Below, in pieces: positions 6,699 through 17,900 of a stretch of 43,736 nucleotides of DNA. Made by a program: the position numbers and the translations under genes. Origin of the DNA: an uncultured Eubacteriales bacterium (GTDB taxonomy: Bacteria > Bacillota > Clostridia > Christensenellales > Aristaeellaceae); NCBI GenBank assembly GCA_900317565.1, contig ONHI01000006.1, forward strand, positions 1-43,736. Reading direction: 5' to 3'. Below the pieces are notes generated by a model, which searched no databases, was not told the DNA's origin, and saw only the letters and a list, made by a program, of their open reading frames with translations. How positions within the stretch are numbered: position 1 is the stretch's first letter; each line of letters opens with the position of its first letter.

Positions 6699-8591
6699 TC
6701 ATTTTCTCCACTTTTCCGTTTTTTTCTTCGCGGGCTTTTCGGCTGCGGGCTGGAGCCAGGTGGCGGACTCCGGCGGGATCTCCCACACCTTGCCGCCGTA
6801 TTCGATGCGCCGCTGCTCGCCGCAGCGGTTCACCGCCAGCACCCGAATGTCGTTCTTGGCGGGCGCGCCGAAGACATCCCTGCCGCCGGTGATCTGGCGC
6901 TCCACCAGCACCACGTCCGCGCCGTAGGCGCTCAACCGCATCTCGCCGGTGCGCAGCGCCGGGGTCTGCATGCGATTGTTCATGATGCCGCGGTAGGTTT
7001 CCACCAGCTTGGCGTCCTCGCGTCCCCAGGGATAGGTGGCGCGGTTGTAGGGATCGGCCATGCCGGTCAGGCCCGCCTCGTCGCCGTAGTACAGGCAGGG
7101 CATGCCCGGCAGCGCGCAGATCAGCGACCAGGCCGCGATCATGCGCTGCCTGCCCCGGGCGTAGTCCTCGGGGCTCATCATAAAGGGATGGCGGTAGATC
7201 CTGTCCGGGGCCATGTCGCCGATATCGGCCAGCACGCTGATGGCCCGGGGGGTATCGTGGCTGCCCAGCAGGTTCATTTCGGAGTAGAAGAAGGGGGCGG
7301 GCATGTTCTCCCACAGGTTTTCCAGCCTGCGCACGAAGGTCCCGGCGTCGCAATGGCAGCGCATGAAGTCCAGTATGGCGTCCCGCAGGGGATAGTTCAT
7401 GCAGCTGTCCAGCGTGTCGCCCAGGCTGTAGCAGCGCATTTCACCGTAGGCCACCTTGTTGGTGGGGTCCTCCCAGACCTCGCCGATCAGCGCGGCGTCC
7501 GGCTTCTCCCGGCGGATGCGCCTGCGGAGCCTGCGGATGAATTCCATGGGCAGTTCGTCGGCCACGTCCAGCCGCCAGCCCGACGCGCCCGCGCGGATCC
7601 AGTGGGCGGTGACGCTGTCGTCGTCCGCGATAATGAAGTTCTGGTAGCTCTCGGTCTCTTCGCTGACGTTGGGCAGCGTCTTGAAGTTCCACCAGCACTC
7701 GTAATCGTCCGGCCACTGCTTGAAGCGGTACCACTCCCGATAGGGGGATTCCGGGTCGTTGTAGGCCCCGCCGGGGCCGTAGCTGCCGTCCCGGTTGAAA
7801 TACAGGCTGTCGGAGCCGGTGTGGGAGAACACGCCGTCCAGCACCACCCGGATGCCCCGCTTTTCGGCCGCGGCGCACAGGGCCCTGAAGTCCGCCTCGG
7901 TGCCGAAGCTGGGATCGATGGTCATGTAATCGCCGGTGTTGTACTTGTGGTTGCTGCGGGCCTTGAAGATCGGGTTGAAGTACAGCACGGTGACGCCCAG
8001 CCCCTGGATGTAGTCCAGCTTTGATTCGATGCCCTTCAGGTTGCCGCCGAAATAATCGTTGTTGCAGTTGTCGCCATACTTGTCGTCGTTGATGATCAGC
8101 GTGGGGTCGTCGTCCCAGCGGATGTGATAATAGGAAGCCGGGGGCAGGTTGTTCACGTCCTTCTTGCCCGCGCAGCAGAAGCGGTCCACCATGATCTGCA
8201 GCATCATGCCGTTGCGCATCCATTCCGGCGTCCGGTAGGCGGGATCGTAGACCGTCACCTGGTAGCCGCCGGGCTCGCCCTCGGTCATGGCGCCCACGCC
8301 GCCCAGACCGTCCGCCGCGTTGCCCAGATACCAGGTCCTGCCGTCGTAATCCTCCGCCACGAAGAAATACCACAGCAGCCCCGGCTCCGCGGGCAGCGTG
8401 ACCTCGCACTCATACAGGTCCGAATGGGCGGGCTTCATGGGCAGCAGGCTCTCGGCGTTCTGCCACCACAGCCGCAGGCACACCCTGTGCAGGCCCTCCG
8501 CCCGCACGCGCAGCCGCAGACTCCTGCCGCAGGGCACCGCCCCCAGCGGAGAGCGGAACACGGGATCGCGGGAATCATGATAGATGGTCAT
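6699..8591 (-). CDS. GH13 alpha-amylase-family enzyme, neopullulanase/cyclomaltodextrinase type (630 aa)
   Basis: Hydrolyses alpha-glucans or maltodextrins. An N-terminal beta-sandwich domain (about 1-120, CBM34-like) is followed by a TIM barrel with the GH13 regions: YFGGNLKGIESKLDYI, DGVFSHTG, nucleophile D342 in GWRLDVADE, acid/base E371 in LIGEVWED, and D446 in LLGSHDTPR. The C-terminal beta domain ends in a basic tail (KPAKKKTEKWRK). No signal peptide is present, so the protein is cytoplasmic. Start 8591 follows AGGAGTGA. It lies 78 bp downstream of glgP on the same strand, consistent with joint breakdown of glycogen or imported maltodextrin. The exact specificity (maltogenic, neopullulanase, cyclodextrinase) cannot be told. 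Confidence 0.93.
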   Translation of the reverse strand: MTIYHDSRDPVFRSPLGAVPCGRSLRLRVRAEGLHRVCLRLWWQNAESLLPMKPAHSDLYECEVTLPAEPGLLWYFFVAEDYDGRTWYLGNAADGLGGVGAMTEGEPGGYQVTVYDPAYRTPEWMRNGMMLQIMVDRFCCAGKKDVNNLPPASYYHIRWDDDPTLIINDDKYGDNCNNDYFGGNLKGIESKLDYIQGLGVTVLYFNPIFKARSNHKYNTGDYMTIDPSFGTEADFRALCAAAEKRGIRVVLDGVFSHTGSDSLYFNRDGSYGPGGAYNDPESPYREWYRFKQWPDDYECWWNFKTLPNVSEETESYQNFIIADDDSVTAHWIRAGASGWRLDVADELPMEFIRRLRRRIRREKPDAALIGEVWEDPTNKVAYGEMRCYSLGDTLDSCMNYPLRDAILDFMRCHCDAGTFVRRLENLWENMPAPFFYSEMNLLGSHDTPRAISVLADIGDMAPDRIYRHPFMMSPEDYARGRQRMIAAWSLICALPGMPCLYYGDEAGLTGMADPYNRATYPWGREDAKLVETYRGIMNNRMQTPALRTGEMRLSAYGADVVLVERQITGGRDVFGAPAKNDIRVLAVNRCGEQRRIEYGGKVWEIPPESATWLQPAAEKPAKKKTEKWRK

Positions 8592-8612
8592 CAGATCACT
8601 CCTGGTCGAATA

Positions 8613-8639
8613 TCGGGCCGGTTTTAAAAACCGGCCCGA
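8613..8639 (-). terminator. Intercistronic hairpin between glgP and the GH13 gene
   Basis: TCGGGCCGG (8613-8621) pairs with CCGGCCCGA (8631-8639) around an A/T loop. There is no T-run after the stem, so it may modulate mRNA stability or partial termination rather than end the operon. Confidence 0.45.
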
Positions 8640-8669
8640 GGAATTATTACAGCTCCCCCGCCCGCGATA

Positions 8670-11117
<2,448 letters not shown>

Positions 11118-11218
11118 AAAAACACCTCCGAAAGTATTTGGATGCGCGGTGTCCGTGCGTGTGCGGGACCTGTATCCCCGCCGCGGCGGTCCTTCGCCGA
11201 TAAACCAGTCTTTTTGTG

Positions 11219-11247
11219 ACTATATCACAGAACGCGGGATTGCGCAA
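11219..11247 (-). promoter_or_regulatory. Sigma-A promoter of glgP
   Basis: On the minus strand TTGCGC (complement of 11242-11247), 17-bp spacer, TATAGT (complement of 11219-11224). The leader of about 95 nt contains a perfect GC palindrome, CCGCCGCGGCGG (11178-11189), whose role is unknown. The region 11118-11454 holds only divergent promoters and leaders. Confidence 0.7.
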
Positions 11248-11343
11248 CGGATTGCGTGTTGATTTTTTGGATGAAAACGGCATGTTTTGGGCATTTTTGG
11301 CGCTTCCCTTCCGGCAATTTGACGGTTTGTTTCAATTTTTCAG

Positions 11344-11372
11344 TTGACCTTCCCCGCCAAACCCTCTATAAT
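11344..11372 (+). promoter_or_regulatory. Sigma-A promoter of the Lrp-type regulator operon
   Basis: TTGACC (11344-11349), 17-bp spacer, TATAAT (11367-11372). The transcript would begin with a partly self-complementary leader (11377-11427) before the RBS GGGAGGAAG. Confidence 0.8.
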
Positions 11373-11454
11373 GATAGAAACGCTGCCACCGGGGTTCCGA
11401 TCCCGCATCGGTCCCGGCGGCGCTTCGTGATTCGGGAAAAGGGAGGAAGAGCGC

Positions 11455-11937
11455 ATGAACAGCGAGCTCTTGAATTTGCTGGAGAAGGATTGCCGCCAGA
11501 CGCCGCAGCAGCTGGCGACGATGCTGGGCCGGGAGGAGAAGGACGTGGCTGACGAGATCGCGGAGTACGAGAAGAACCACGTGATCCTGGGCTATCCGGC
11601 GCTGATCGACTGGACCAAGACCGACGACGAGCTGGTGACCGCGCTGATCGAGGTGCGCATCGCGCCCCAGCGGGGCGACGGCTTCGACCGCATCGCCGAG
11701 CGCATCTACCAGTATGAGGAGGTGGAGAGCCTCTACCTGATGTCCGGCGCCTACGACCTGGCCGTCACCATCACGGGCCGCAGCCTGCGGGCGGTGGCGG
11801 AGTTCGTGCACGCCCGGCTGGCCGTCATCGACGGCGTCACCGGCACGGCGACCCACTTCATACTGAAGAAGTACAAGGAGAAAAACCACCTGTTCGCCAA
11901 GCTGCCCGAGCAGGAAGAGAGGGTGTTGTTTGTATGA
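11455..11937 (+). CDS. Lrp/AsnC-family transcriptional regulator (160 aa)
   Basis: An N-terminal winged HTH (about 1-55, beginning LLNLLEKDCRQTPQQLATMLG) and a C-terminal RAM/AsnC effector domain (about 60-145: LVTALIEVRI, IYQYEEVESLYLMSGAYDLAVTITG, then AEFVHARLAVIDGVTGTATHF). The GAYDLAV segment is the usual amino-acid-binding turn. Such proteins bind DNA as dimers to octamers and respond to amino acids. The stop overlaps the start of the aminotransferase gene by 4 bases (ATGA), so the two are translationally coupled; it probably controls this operon in response to an amino acid made or used by the aminotransferase (inference). Confidence 0.92.
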   Translation: MNSELLNLLEKDCRQTPQQLATMLGREEKDVADEIAEYEKNHVILGYPALIDWTKTDDELVTALIEVRIAPQRGDGFDRIAERIYQYEEVESLYLMSGAYDLAVTITGRSLRAVAEFVHARLAVIDGVTGTATHFILKKYKEKNHLFAKLPEQEERVLFV

Positions 11938-13106
11938 TCGACTATGAATCCGCCCTGTCGGCCCGGGTGAAGGGCATCGCGCCCTCCGGCATCCGCAAGT
12001 TCTTCGACCTGCTGGAAAACATGGATTCCGGCGACGCCATCTCCCTGGGCGTGGGCGAGCCGGACTTCGTCACGCCCTGGCATATCCGGGACGCCGGCGT
12101 CTACGCGCTGGAGAAGGGCTTCACCAAGTACACCTCTAACGCCGGCCTGGCGGAGCTGAGGCGGGAGATCGCAAAATACCTGAACCGCCGCTTCGCGCTG
12201 CAATACGACCCGATGAAGCAGATGGTGGTCACCGTGGGCGGCAGCGAGGGCATCGACATCGCCGTGCGGGCCATCGTGAACGAGGGCGACGAGGTGATCG
12301 TGCCGGTGCCGTCCTTCGTGTGCTACGGCCCCATCGTGGAGCTGGTGGGCGGCGTGCCGGTGTATGTGCAGACGAAAGCCGAGAACGAATTCCGCCTGAC
12401 CGCCGACGAGCTGCGGGCCGCCATCACGCCGCGGACCAAGCTGCTGGTGCTGCCCTTCCCGAACAACCCCACCGGCGCGATCATGGAGCGAAAGGACCTG
12501 GAGGCCCTCGCCGAGGTGCTGAAGGACACCAACATCATCGTGCTGTCCGACGAGATCTATGCCGAGCTGACCTACGGCGGGCACCACGTGTCCATCGCCA
12601 GCATCCCCGGCATGTACGAGCGCACGCTGGTGGTCAACGGCTTCTCCAAGGCCTACGCCATGACCGGCTGGCGGCTGGGCTACGTGTGCGGCCCGGCGGA
12701 GCTGATCCGGCAGATGGTGAAGATCCACCAGTACGCCATCATGTGCGCCCCCACCACCAGCCAGTACGCCGCCATCGAGGCCATGCGCGACGGCGACGGC
12801 GACATCCAGATGATGTGCAAGGACTATGACTACCGCCGCCGCTTCCTGCTGGACAAGCTGCGCAGCGTGGGCCTGGAGTGCTTCGAGCCCCGGGGCGCGT
12901 TCTACGCCTTCCCCTGCATCCAGTCCACCGGCATGACCAGCGCCGAGTTCTGCGAGCAGTTCCTGATCCGCGAGCACGTCGCCGCCATCCCCGGCACCGC
13001 CTTCGGCCAGGGCGGCGAGGGCTTCGTGCGCATGTGCTACGCCTCCTCCATGCAGAACCTCTCCGAGGCCATGGACCGGCTGGAGCGGTTCTTGAAGGGA
13101 CTGTAG
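11934..13106 (+). CDS. Class I/II PLP-dependent aminotransferase (390 aa)
   Basis: Fold-type I aminotransferase of the AspB/PatA group. Visible are the Y/G-rich N-terminal arm (SLGVGEPDFVTP), the substrate/PLP region NNPTGA (178-182), D206 in LSDEIYAEL, PLP lysine K239 in VNGFSKAYAMTGWRLGY, and the carboxylate-binding Arg in GFVRMCYA near the end. Full length. It overlaps the Lrp-type regulator by 4 bases. The likely amino acid is alanine, aspartate or an aromatic residue; sequence alone does not separate these. Confidence 0.93.
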   Translation: MIDYESALSARVKGIAPSGIRKFFDLLENMDSGDAISLGVGEPDFVTPWHIRDAGVYALEKGFTKYTSNAGLAELRREIAKYLNRRFALQYDPMKQMVVTVGGSEGIDIAVRAIVNEGDEVIVPVPSFVCYGPIVELVGGVPVYVQTKAENEFRLTADELRAAITPRTKLLVLPFPNNPTGAIMERKDLEALAEVLKDTNIIVLSDEIYAELTYGGHHVSIASIPGMYERTLVVNGFSKAYAMTGWRLGYVCGPAELIRQMVKIHQYAIMCAPTTSQYAAIEAMRDGDGDIQMMCKDYDYRRRFLLDKLRSVGLECFEPRGAFYAFPCIQSTGMTSAEFCEQFLIREHVAAIPGTAFGQGGEGFVRMCYASSMQNLSEAMDRLERFLKGL

Positions 13107-13147
13107 GACCGCAGCCGATGTCTCAACCCATTTTCAAGTCCACTCAA

Positions 13148-13187
13148 CGCCCCGGTCATTGGCAAAGATGGCCGGGGCGTTTATAAT
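13148..13187 (+). promoter_or_regulatory. Terminator of the aminotransferase overlapping the promoter of the XRE-TPR gene
   Basis: A hairpin, CGCCCCGG (13148-13155) with CCGGGGCG (13172-13179), extended by CAT/ATG pairs, is followed by TTTAT. The -35 TTGGCA (13159-13164) lies in the loop and TATAAT (13182-13187) in the T-tail, with a 17-bp spacer. One 40-bp unit thus appears to end one gene and start the next. Confidence 0.65.
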
Positions 13188-13213
13188 GGAGGCATCACAG
13201 AGGAGGGATGCAC

Positions 13214-14248
13214 ATGCAATGCGATATCGGCGCGAACATCCGGCGGCTGCGGCTGGCCCGGAGCATGACCCAGGAGCAGCTGGCGCAGCGGCTGAACCTG
13301 ACGGCCCAGGCGGTCTCCAAGTGGGAGAACGGCGTGGGCATGCCGGACATACAGCTGCTGCCGGAGCTTTCGGTGCTGCTGGGCACCACCATCGACGGGC
13401 TGTTCTCCATGACGGACGAGACCCGCTACGCCCGGGTGGAGGGCATGCTGGAGGACGTGCGCTTCCTGCCGGACGATGAATTCGAGCAGATCCGGCGCTG
13501 GCTGAAGGAGCGGCGGGACGTGGCGGGGGAGCGCCCCCGGGCGACGCTGCTGCTGGCGCAGCTTTACAACAAGCGGGCGGAGGAATACCGTGAGCTGGCC
13601 GCGCCGCTGGCCCGGGAGGCACTGCGGCTGAACCCGGAGCAGAAGGACGCCCACAACGCGGTGTTCGCAGCGGAGAGCGGAGTCCTGCAGGACTGGAACC
13701 TCATCAACCACCACAAGCTGATCGACTTTTACAAGGGTGTGGTGGCGGCCCACCCGGAGGACTGGCACAACTACATGTGGCTGATCGACCTGCTGATCGC
13801 CGACAGGCGCGTCCCCGAGGCTAGGGCGTACGTGGACCGGCTGCGCGGGGTCTGGGACAACTGGCGCTGCGAGATGTACCTGGGCCAGATCTGCCTGGCC
13901 GAGTGCGACCTGCCCGGCGCGCTGGCCTGGTGGGAGAAGATGACCGCCCGGGCGCCGGAGGACTGGCTGGTCTGGGCCGCCTACGCCGACGAGATGGCCA
14001 AGCTGAGCCGCTACGACGCGGCGCTGGCCGCCTATGACAAGGCCATCGCGCTGCGGCAGAAGCCCCGCTTCGTGGACTGCGAGGAGAGCGTGGCCCAGAT
14101 CCGGGAGATCATGGGCGACTACGCCGCCGCCATCGCCGCCCAACGCCGCATCATCGATATCCTGCGCGAGGACTGGGGCGTGGTCGAGGGCGAGGGCGTG
14201 GACAATCACCTGCGGGAGATCGCCCGGCTGGAGCAGAAAAAACGGTGA
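13214..14248 (+). CDS. XRE-family HTH regulator with TPR-like C-terminal domain (344 aa)
   Basis: The N-terminal HTH_3 domain (about 1-60: IRRLRLARSMTQEQLAQRLNLTAQAVSKWENG, MPDIQLLPELSVLLGTTIDGLF) is a standard DNA-binding module. The remaining ~270 residues are helical repeats rich in Ala, Leu, Trp and Tyr, e.g. YDAALAAYDKAIALRQ, resembling tetratricopeptide repeats. The start at 13214 is 7 nt after AGGAGG; an ATG at 13208 is too close to the RBS. The architecture resembles peptide-binding RRNPP-type regulators, but a single XRE-plus-TPR protein with no signal-peptide gene beside it is also common in Firmicutes with unknown ligand. Confidence 0.85.
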   Translation: MQCDIGANIRRLRLARSMTQEQLAQRLNLTAQAVSKWENGVGMPDIQLLPELSVLLGTTIDGLFSMTDETRYARVEGMLEDVRFLPDDEFEQIRRWLKERRDVAGERPRATLLLAQLYNKRAEEYRELAAPLAREALRLNPEQKDAHNAVFAAESGVLQDWNLINHHKLIDFYKGVVAAHPEDWHNYMWLIDLLIADRRVPEARAYVDRLRGVWDNWRCEMYLGQICLAECDLPGALAWWEKMTARAPEDWLVWAAYADEMAKLSRYDAALAAYDKAIALRQKPRFVDCEESVAQIREIMGDYAAAIAAQRRIIDILREDWGVVEGEGVDNHLREIARLEQKKR

Positions 14249-14259
14249 CCGACATGCAA

Positions 14260-14292
14260 AAACCGGCCCGCGCCATGTGCGCGGGCCGGTTT
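14260..14292. terminator. Bidirectional terminator between the XRE-TPR and lipoprotein genes
   Basis: A 14-bp perfect stem (14260-14273 with 14279-14292) with A-rich and T-rich ends, suitable for both convergent genes. Confidence 0.75.
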
Positions 14293-14307
14293 CATGCCAG
14301 TACCGGA

Positions 14308-14631
14308 TTAGTTCTGGGCAGCTTCCTCGACGTTCTCAGTAGCCTCTTCGACGGCGGCCTCAGCGGTGTCGGCAGCTTCCTCGACGGCGGCCTCAGCGGC
14401 GTCGGCGGCTTCCTCAACCTTCTCCTCGACGGCCTCAGTGGCTTCCTCGGCCTTCTCCTCGACGGCCTCGGTGGTCTCCTCGGCCTTCTCCTCGACGGCC
14501 TCGGTGGTCTCCTCAACCTTCTCCTCGACGGCAGCAGCGGTCTCCTCGGCCTTCTGCTCAGCCTTCTTGCAGGCGGTCAGACCGAACACCAGCAGAGCCA
14601 GAACCAGCATCAGAGCAAAGATCTTCTTCAT
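14308..14631 (-). CDS. Small lipoprotein with Glu/Ala-rich 11-residue repeats (107 aa)
   Basis: A lipoprotein signal peptide (MKKIFALMLVLALLVFG) ends in the lipobox LTAC with C21 as lipidation site. After KK comes a low-complexity helix of units such as TEAVEEKAEET and AAVEEAAD, with 11-residue or related periodicity, rich in E, A, V and T and without aromatics. An 11-mer amphipathic repeat resembles apolipoprotein/LEA-type helices and predicts a long surface helix. The protein is exported and anchored to the outer face of the membrane. No function is assigned. RBS GGAAG lies about 10 nt upstream of the ATG. The repeats make this gene prone to length variation between strains. Confidence 0.85.
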   Translation of the reverse strand: MKKIFALMLVLALLVFGLTACKKAEQKAEETAAAVEEKVEETTEAVEEKAEETTEAVEEKAEEATEAVEEKVEEAADAAEAAVEEAADTAEAAVEEATENVEEAAQN

Positions 14632-14879
14632 TTCAGGGTACTTCCTTTCGTATCGTTTGCATGCTCGGCATGCGCATTGTTGCGCGGACGCTCGCCGCGC
14701 GCCGGAAACGTGCTTGCGCCCGTTTCCAAGAGCAGCACAATTATAATGAATCTTTATGACCGGTGGAAGCGCGTTGATGTTGATTCGGTGTTGATTCTGT
14801 GTGAAACCCGCAGGAAAAAGCGAAGGTTTCTGTTTTTTCCGCGCTCCGGCAGGAAATCCCGCCGCGTGGGGGAATAGTG

Positions 14880-14888
14880 TGTTATAAT
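14880..14888 (+). promoter_or_regulatory. Extended -10 promoter of the DUF5107-TPR gene
   Basis: TGTTATAAT (14880-14888) matches an extended -10 (TGnTATAAT); no clear -35 is present. It lies 58 bp before the start codon. The rest of 14632-14945 holds the divergent lipoprotein leader (minus-strand TATAAT near 14750) and no gene. Confidence 0.55.
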
Positions 14889-14945
14889 GCATGTATGTTT
14901 CCCGGCACCGCGCGGCAGCGCACCCGACCCCAAGGAGAGATGACC

Positions 14946-17900
14946 ATGAACAAGACATCCGTGTACGAGCAGACGATCGCCATCCCCACCTACAAGACCG
15001 GCGCGCTGGAGAAGAACCCGCTGTTCATCGAAAAGCGGGCCTACCAGGGCTCCACCGGCAAGGTGTATCCCGTGCCCATCTGCGAATGGATCGACGGGGA
15101 GAAGCGGGATGTGGAATACCGGGCGGTCATACTGGAGAACGATTACCTGTACGTGATGATCCTGCCGGAGCTGGGCGGGCGCATCCAGCGGGCGCTGGAC
15201 AAGACCAACGGCTATGATTTCGTGTACTACAACCGGGTCATCAAGCCCGCGCTGGTGGGCCTGGCGGGGCCGTGGATCTCCGGCGGCATCGAATTCAACT
15301 GGCCGCAGCACCACCGCCCGTCCACCTTCATGCCCGTGGACTATGCCCTCTCGGAGAACCCGGACGGCTCCGCCACCGTCACGCTGGGCGAGACGGACCG
15401 CATCAACGGCACCAAGGGCAACGCCGCCATCACGCTGTACCCCGACAAGGCCTACATCGAGATCAAGGGCAGGCTGTTCAACCCCACGGACTATCCCCAG
15501 ACCTTCCTGTGGTGGGCCAACCCCGCCGTGAGCGTGAACGAGCACACCTTCTCGGTGTTCCCGCCGGACGTCACCGCCGTGTACGACCACGGCAAGCGCG
15601 CCGTGTCCACGTTTCCCATCGCCACCGGCGAATACTACAAGGCGGACTATTCCGCGGGCGTGGACATCTCCCGCTACAAAAATATCCGCGTGCCCACCTC
15701 CTACATGGCCGCCCATTCGGACTTCGACTTCGTGGGCAACTTCGACGAGGGGCGCGACGCGGGGCTTCTGCACGTGGCGGACCATCACATCAGCCCCGGC
15801 AAGAAGCAGTGGACCTGGGGCTGCGGCGACTTCGGCAGGGAGTGGGACCGGAATCTGACCGACGAGGACGGCCCCTACATCGAGCTGATGACCGGCGTGT
15901 TCTGCGACAACCAGCCGGACTTCACCTGGCTCAAGCCGGGGGAGGAGAAGCGCTTCGCGCAGTACTTCATGCCCTACAAGACCGTGGGCCGGGTGAGCAA
16001 CGCCACGAAGGACGTGGCGCTGGGCGTGGATTTCCTGGACGCGGACGGCGCGGTGATCGAGCCCGACCCCTTCGCCTTCGGCAGGGCCGCCAACGCGGCG
16101 CTGGAGGCCCGGGCGGCGAAGGCCCGGATCAAGGTCTACGCCAGCGGCGTGTTCAACAGCGCCAGCGTCGCGCTGTGGTCGCAGGGCCGCGAGGTCTACC
16201 GGAAGATCGTCGACCTCACGCCGATGGCCGCGTTCGTGGACACGGTGGAGGGCCTCCGGGACTTCCGGGTCGAGGTCCGGGACGCGGGCGGCGCGCTGCT
16301 GTGCGGCTACACCGAGTATGTGAAGCGGAGCCAGCCCGTGCCGGAGCCCGCCGAGGCGCTGAGGGCCCCCGGGGAGATCGGCTCGCTGGAGGAGCTGTAC
16401 CTGGCGGGCCAGCACCTGGAGCAGTACCGCCACGCCACGTTCCTGCCCGCCGACTACTACCTGGAGGGGCTGCGCCGCGACCCCACGGATATCCGGCTGA
16501 ACAACGCCTACGGCCTCTATCTGCTGCGCAACGCCCGGATCGCCGAGAGCGAGCCGTACTTCCGCGCCGCCATCCGGAAGCAGACCTGGCGAAACCCGAA
16601 CCCCTACGCCGGGGAGGTGTATCTCAACCTGGGCCTGTGCCTGGAGCTGCAGGACCGGCTGGACGAGGCCTGCGACGCCTTCTTCAAGGCGACCTGGAGC
16701 GCCGAGACCTCCGGCGCGGCGTTTCTGCACCTGGCCTGCGTCGCCGTGAAGCGGGGGGACCTCGCCGGGGCGCTGGGCTTCGTGGACGAGGCGCTGCTGC
16801 GGGGCTGGCACAACATGAAGGCGCGGGCGCTGAAGGCCGCCCTGCTGGCGCGTACGGCGGGCAGGGCGGAGGAATGCCGGCGCTTAGTGGAAGAGAGCCT
16901 GGCCGTCGATCCGCTGTACCTGGGGCTGCTGTGGCGCGCCGACGGGGCGCGATTCGAGCAGGTCACCGGCGGGCGCGTCGAGGAGGCCCTGAACGTGGCC
17001 TATGAGTGCATGGACTTCGGCCTCTGGGCGGACGCCATCACTGTGCTGGAGGCCTGCCCGGCACAGAGCCCGATGAAGCACTACGCCGTCGCCTTCGCCA
17101 GGGGCAGGCTGGGCGACCGCGACGCCGCCATTCAGGCCGGAAGGCGGGCCGAGGCGCTGCCCACGGATCTGTGCTTCCCCAACAGAGTGATCGAGAGGCT
17201 GATCCTGGAGTACGCCATCTCCATCCTGCCCGCCGCGCCGAAGGCCCACTATTATCTGGGCGAGCTGCTGTACGACAAGCGGCAGTACGCCGCCGCGACG
17301 CGCCACTGGCAGACCGCCGTCGATCAGATGCCCGACCTCGCGCCGGCCCACCGGGCCCTCTCCATCGCCCACTACAACCACGGGGATCGCGCCCTGGCGG
17401 CGGGGGAGATCGCCGAGGCCTGCCGCCTGGAGCCGAAAAACAGCCGCTTCCTGCTGGAGCAGGAGCAGCTGTTGAAGCGGTTGGAGCGCCCGGTCAGGGA
17501 GCGCCTGGCGCTGCTGGAGGCCCATGGGGAGATCATCCCGGAGCGCTACGCGCTGATGCTGGCCTATGTATCGCTGCTGAACGCCGACGGACAGCACGAA
17601 AAGGCCCTCGACCTGCTGACCCACTACACCTTCCGGGTGTGGGAGGGCGGCGAGGGCAAGGTGGCGGACGAATACAAGGCCGCGCTGTTCGCCCTGGCGG
17701 AGAAGGCGCTGGCCGGGGATCGCCCGCGGGACGCCATCGAATATGCCCGGCGGACCCTCAGCTATCCCGAGAACCTGGGCGAGGGCAAGCTGGACAACGT
17801 GCCGGACAACCGGGCCCACTACCTGATGGGCGCGGCGTACCGCGCGCTGGGCGACGGGGCGAAGGCCGCGGAATGCTTCGCGCTGGCCACCGCCGGCTCC

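Noticed and set aside
14754..16811. 685-codon minus-strand open frame opposite the DUF5107 gene
   Set aside because: Antisense shadow; no start signal and no domain resemblance.
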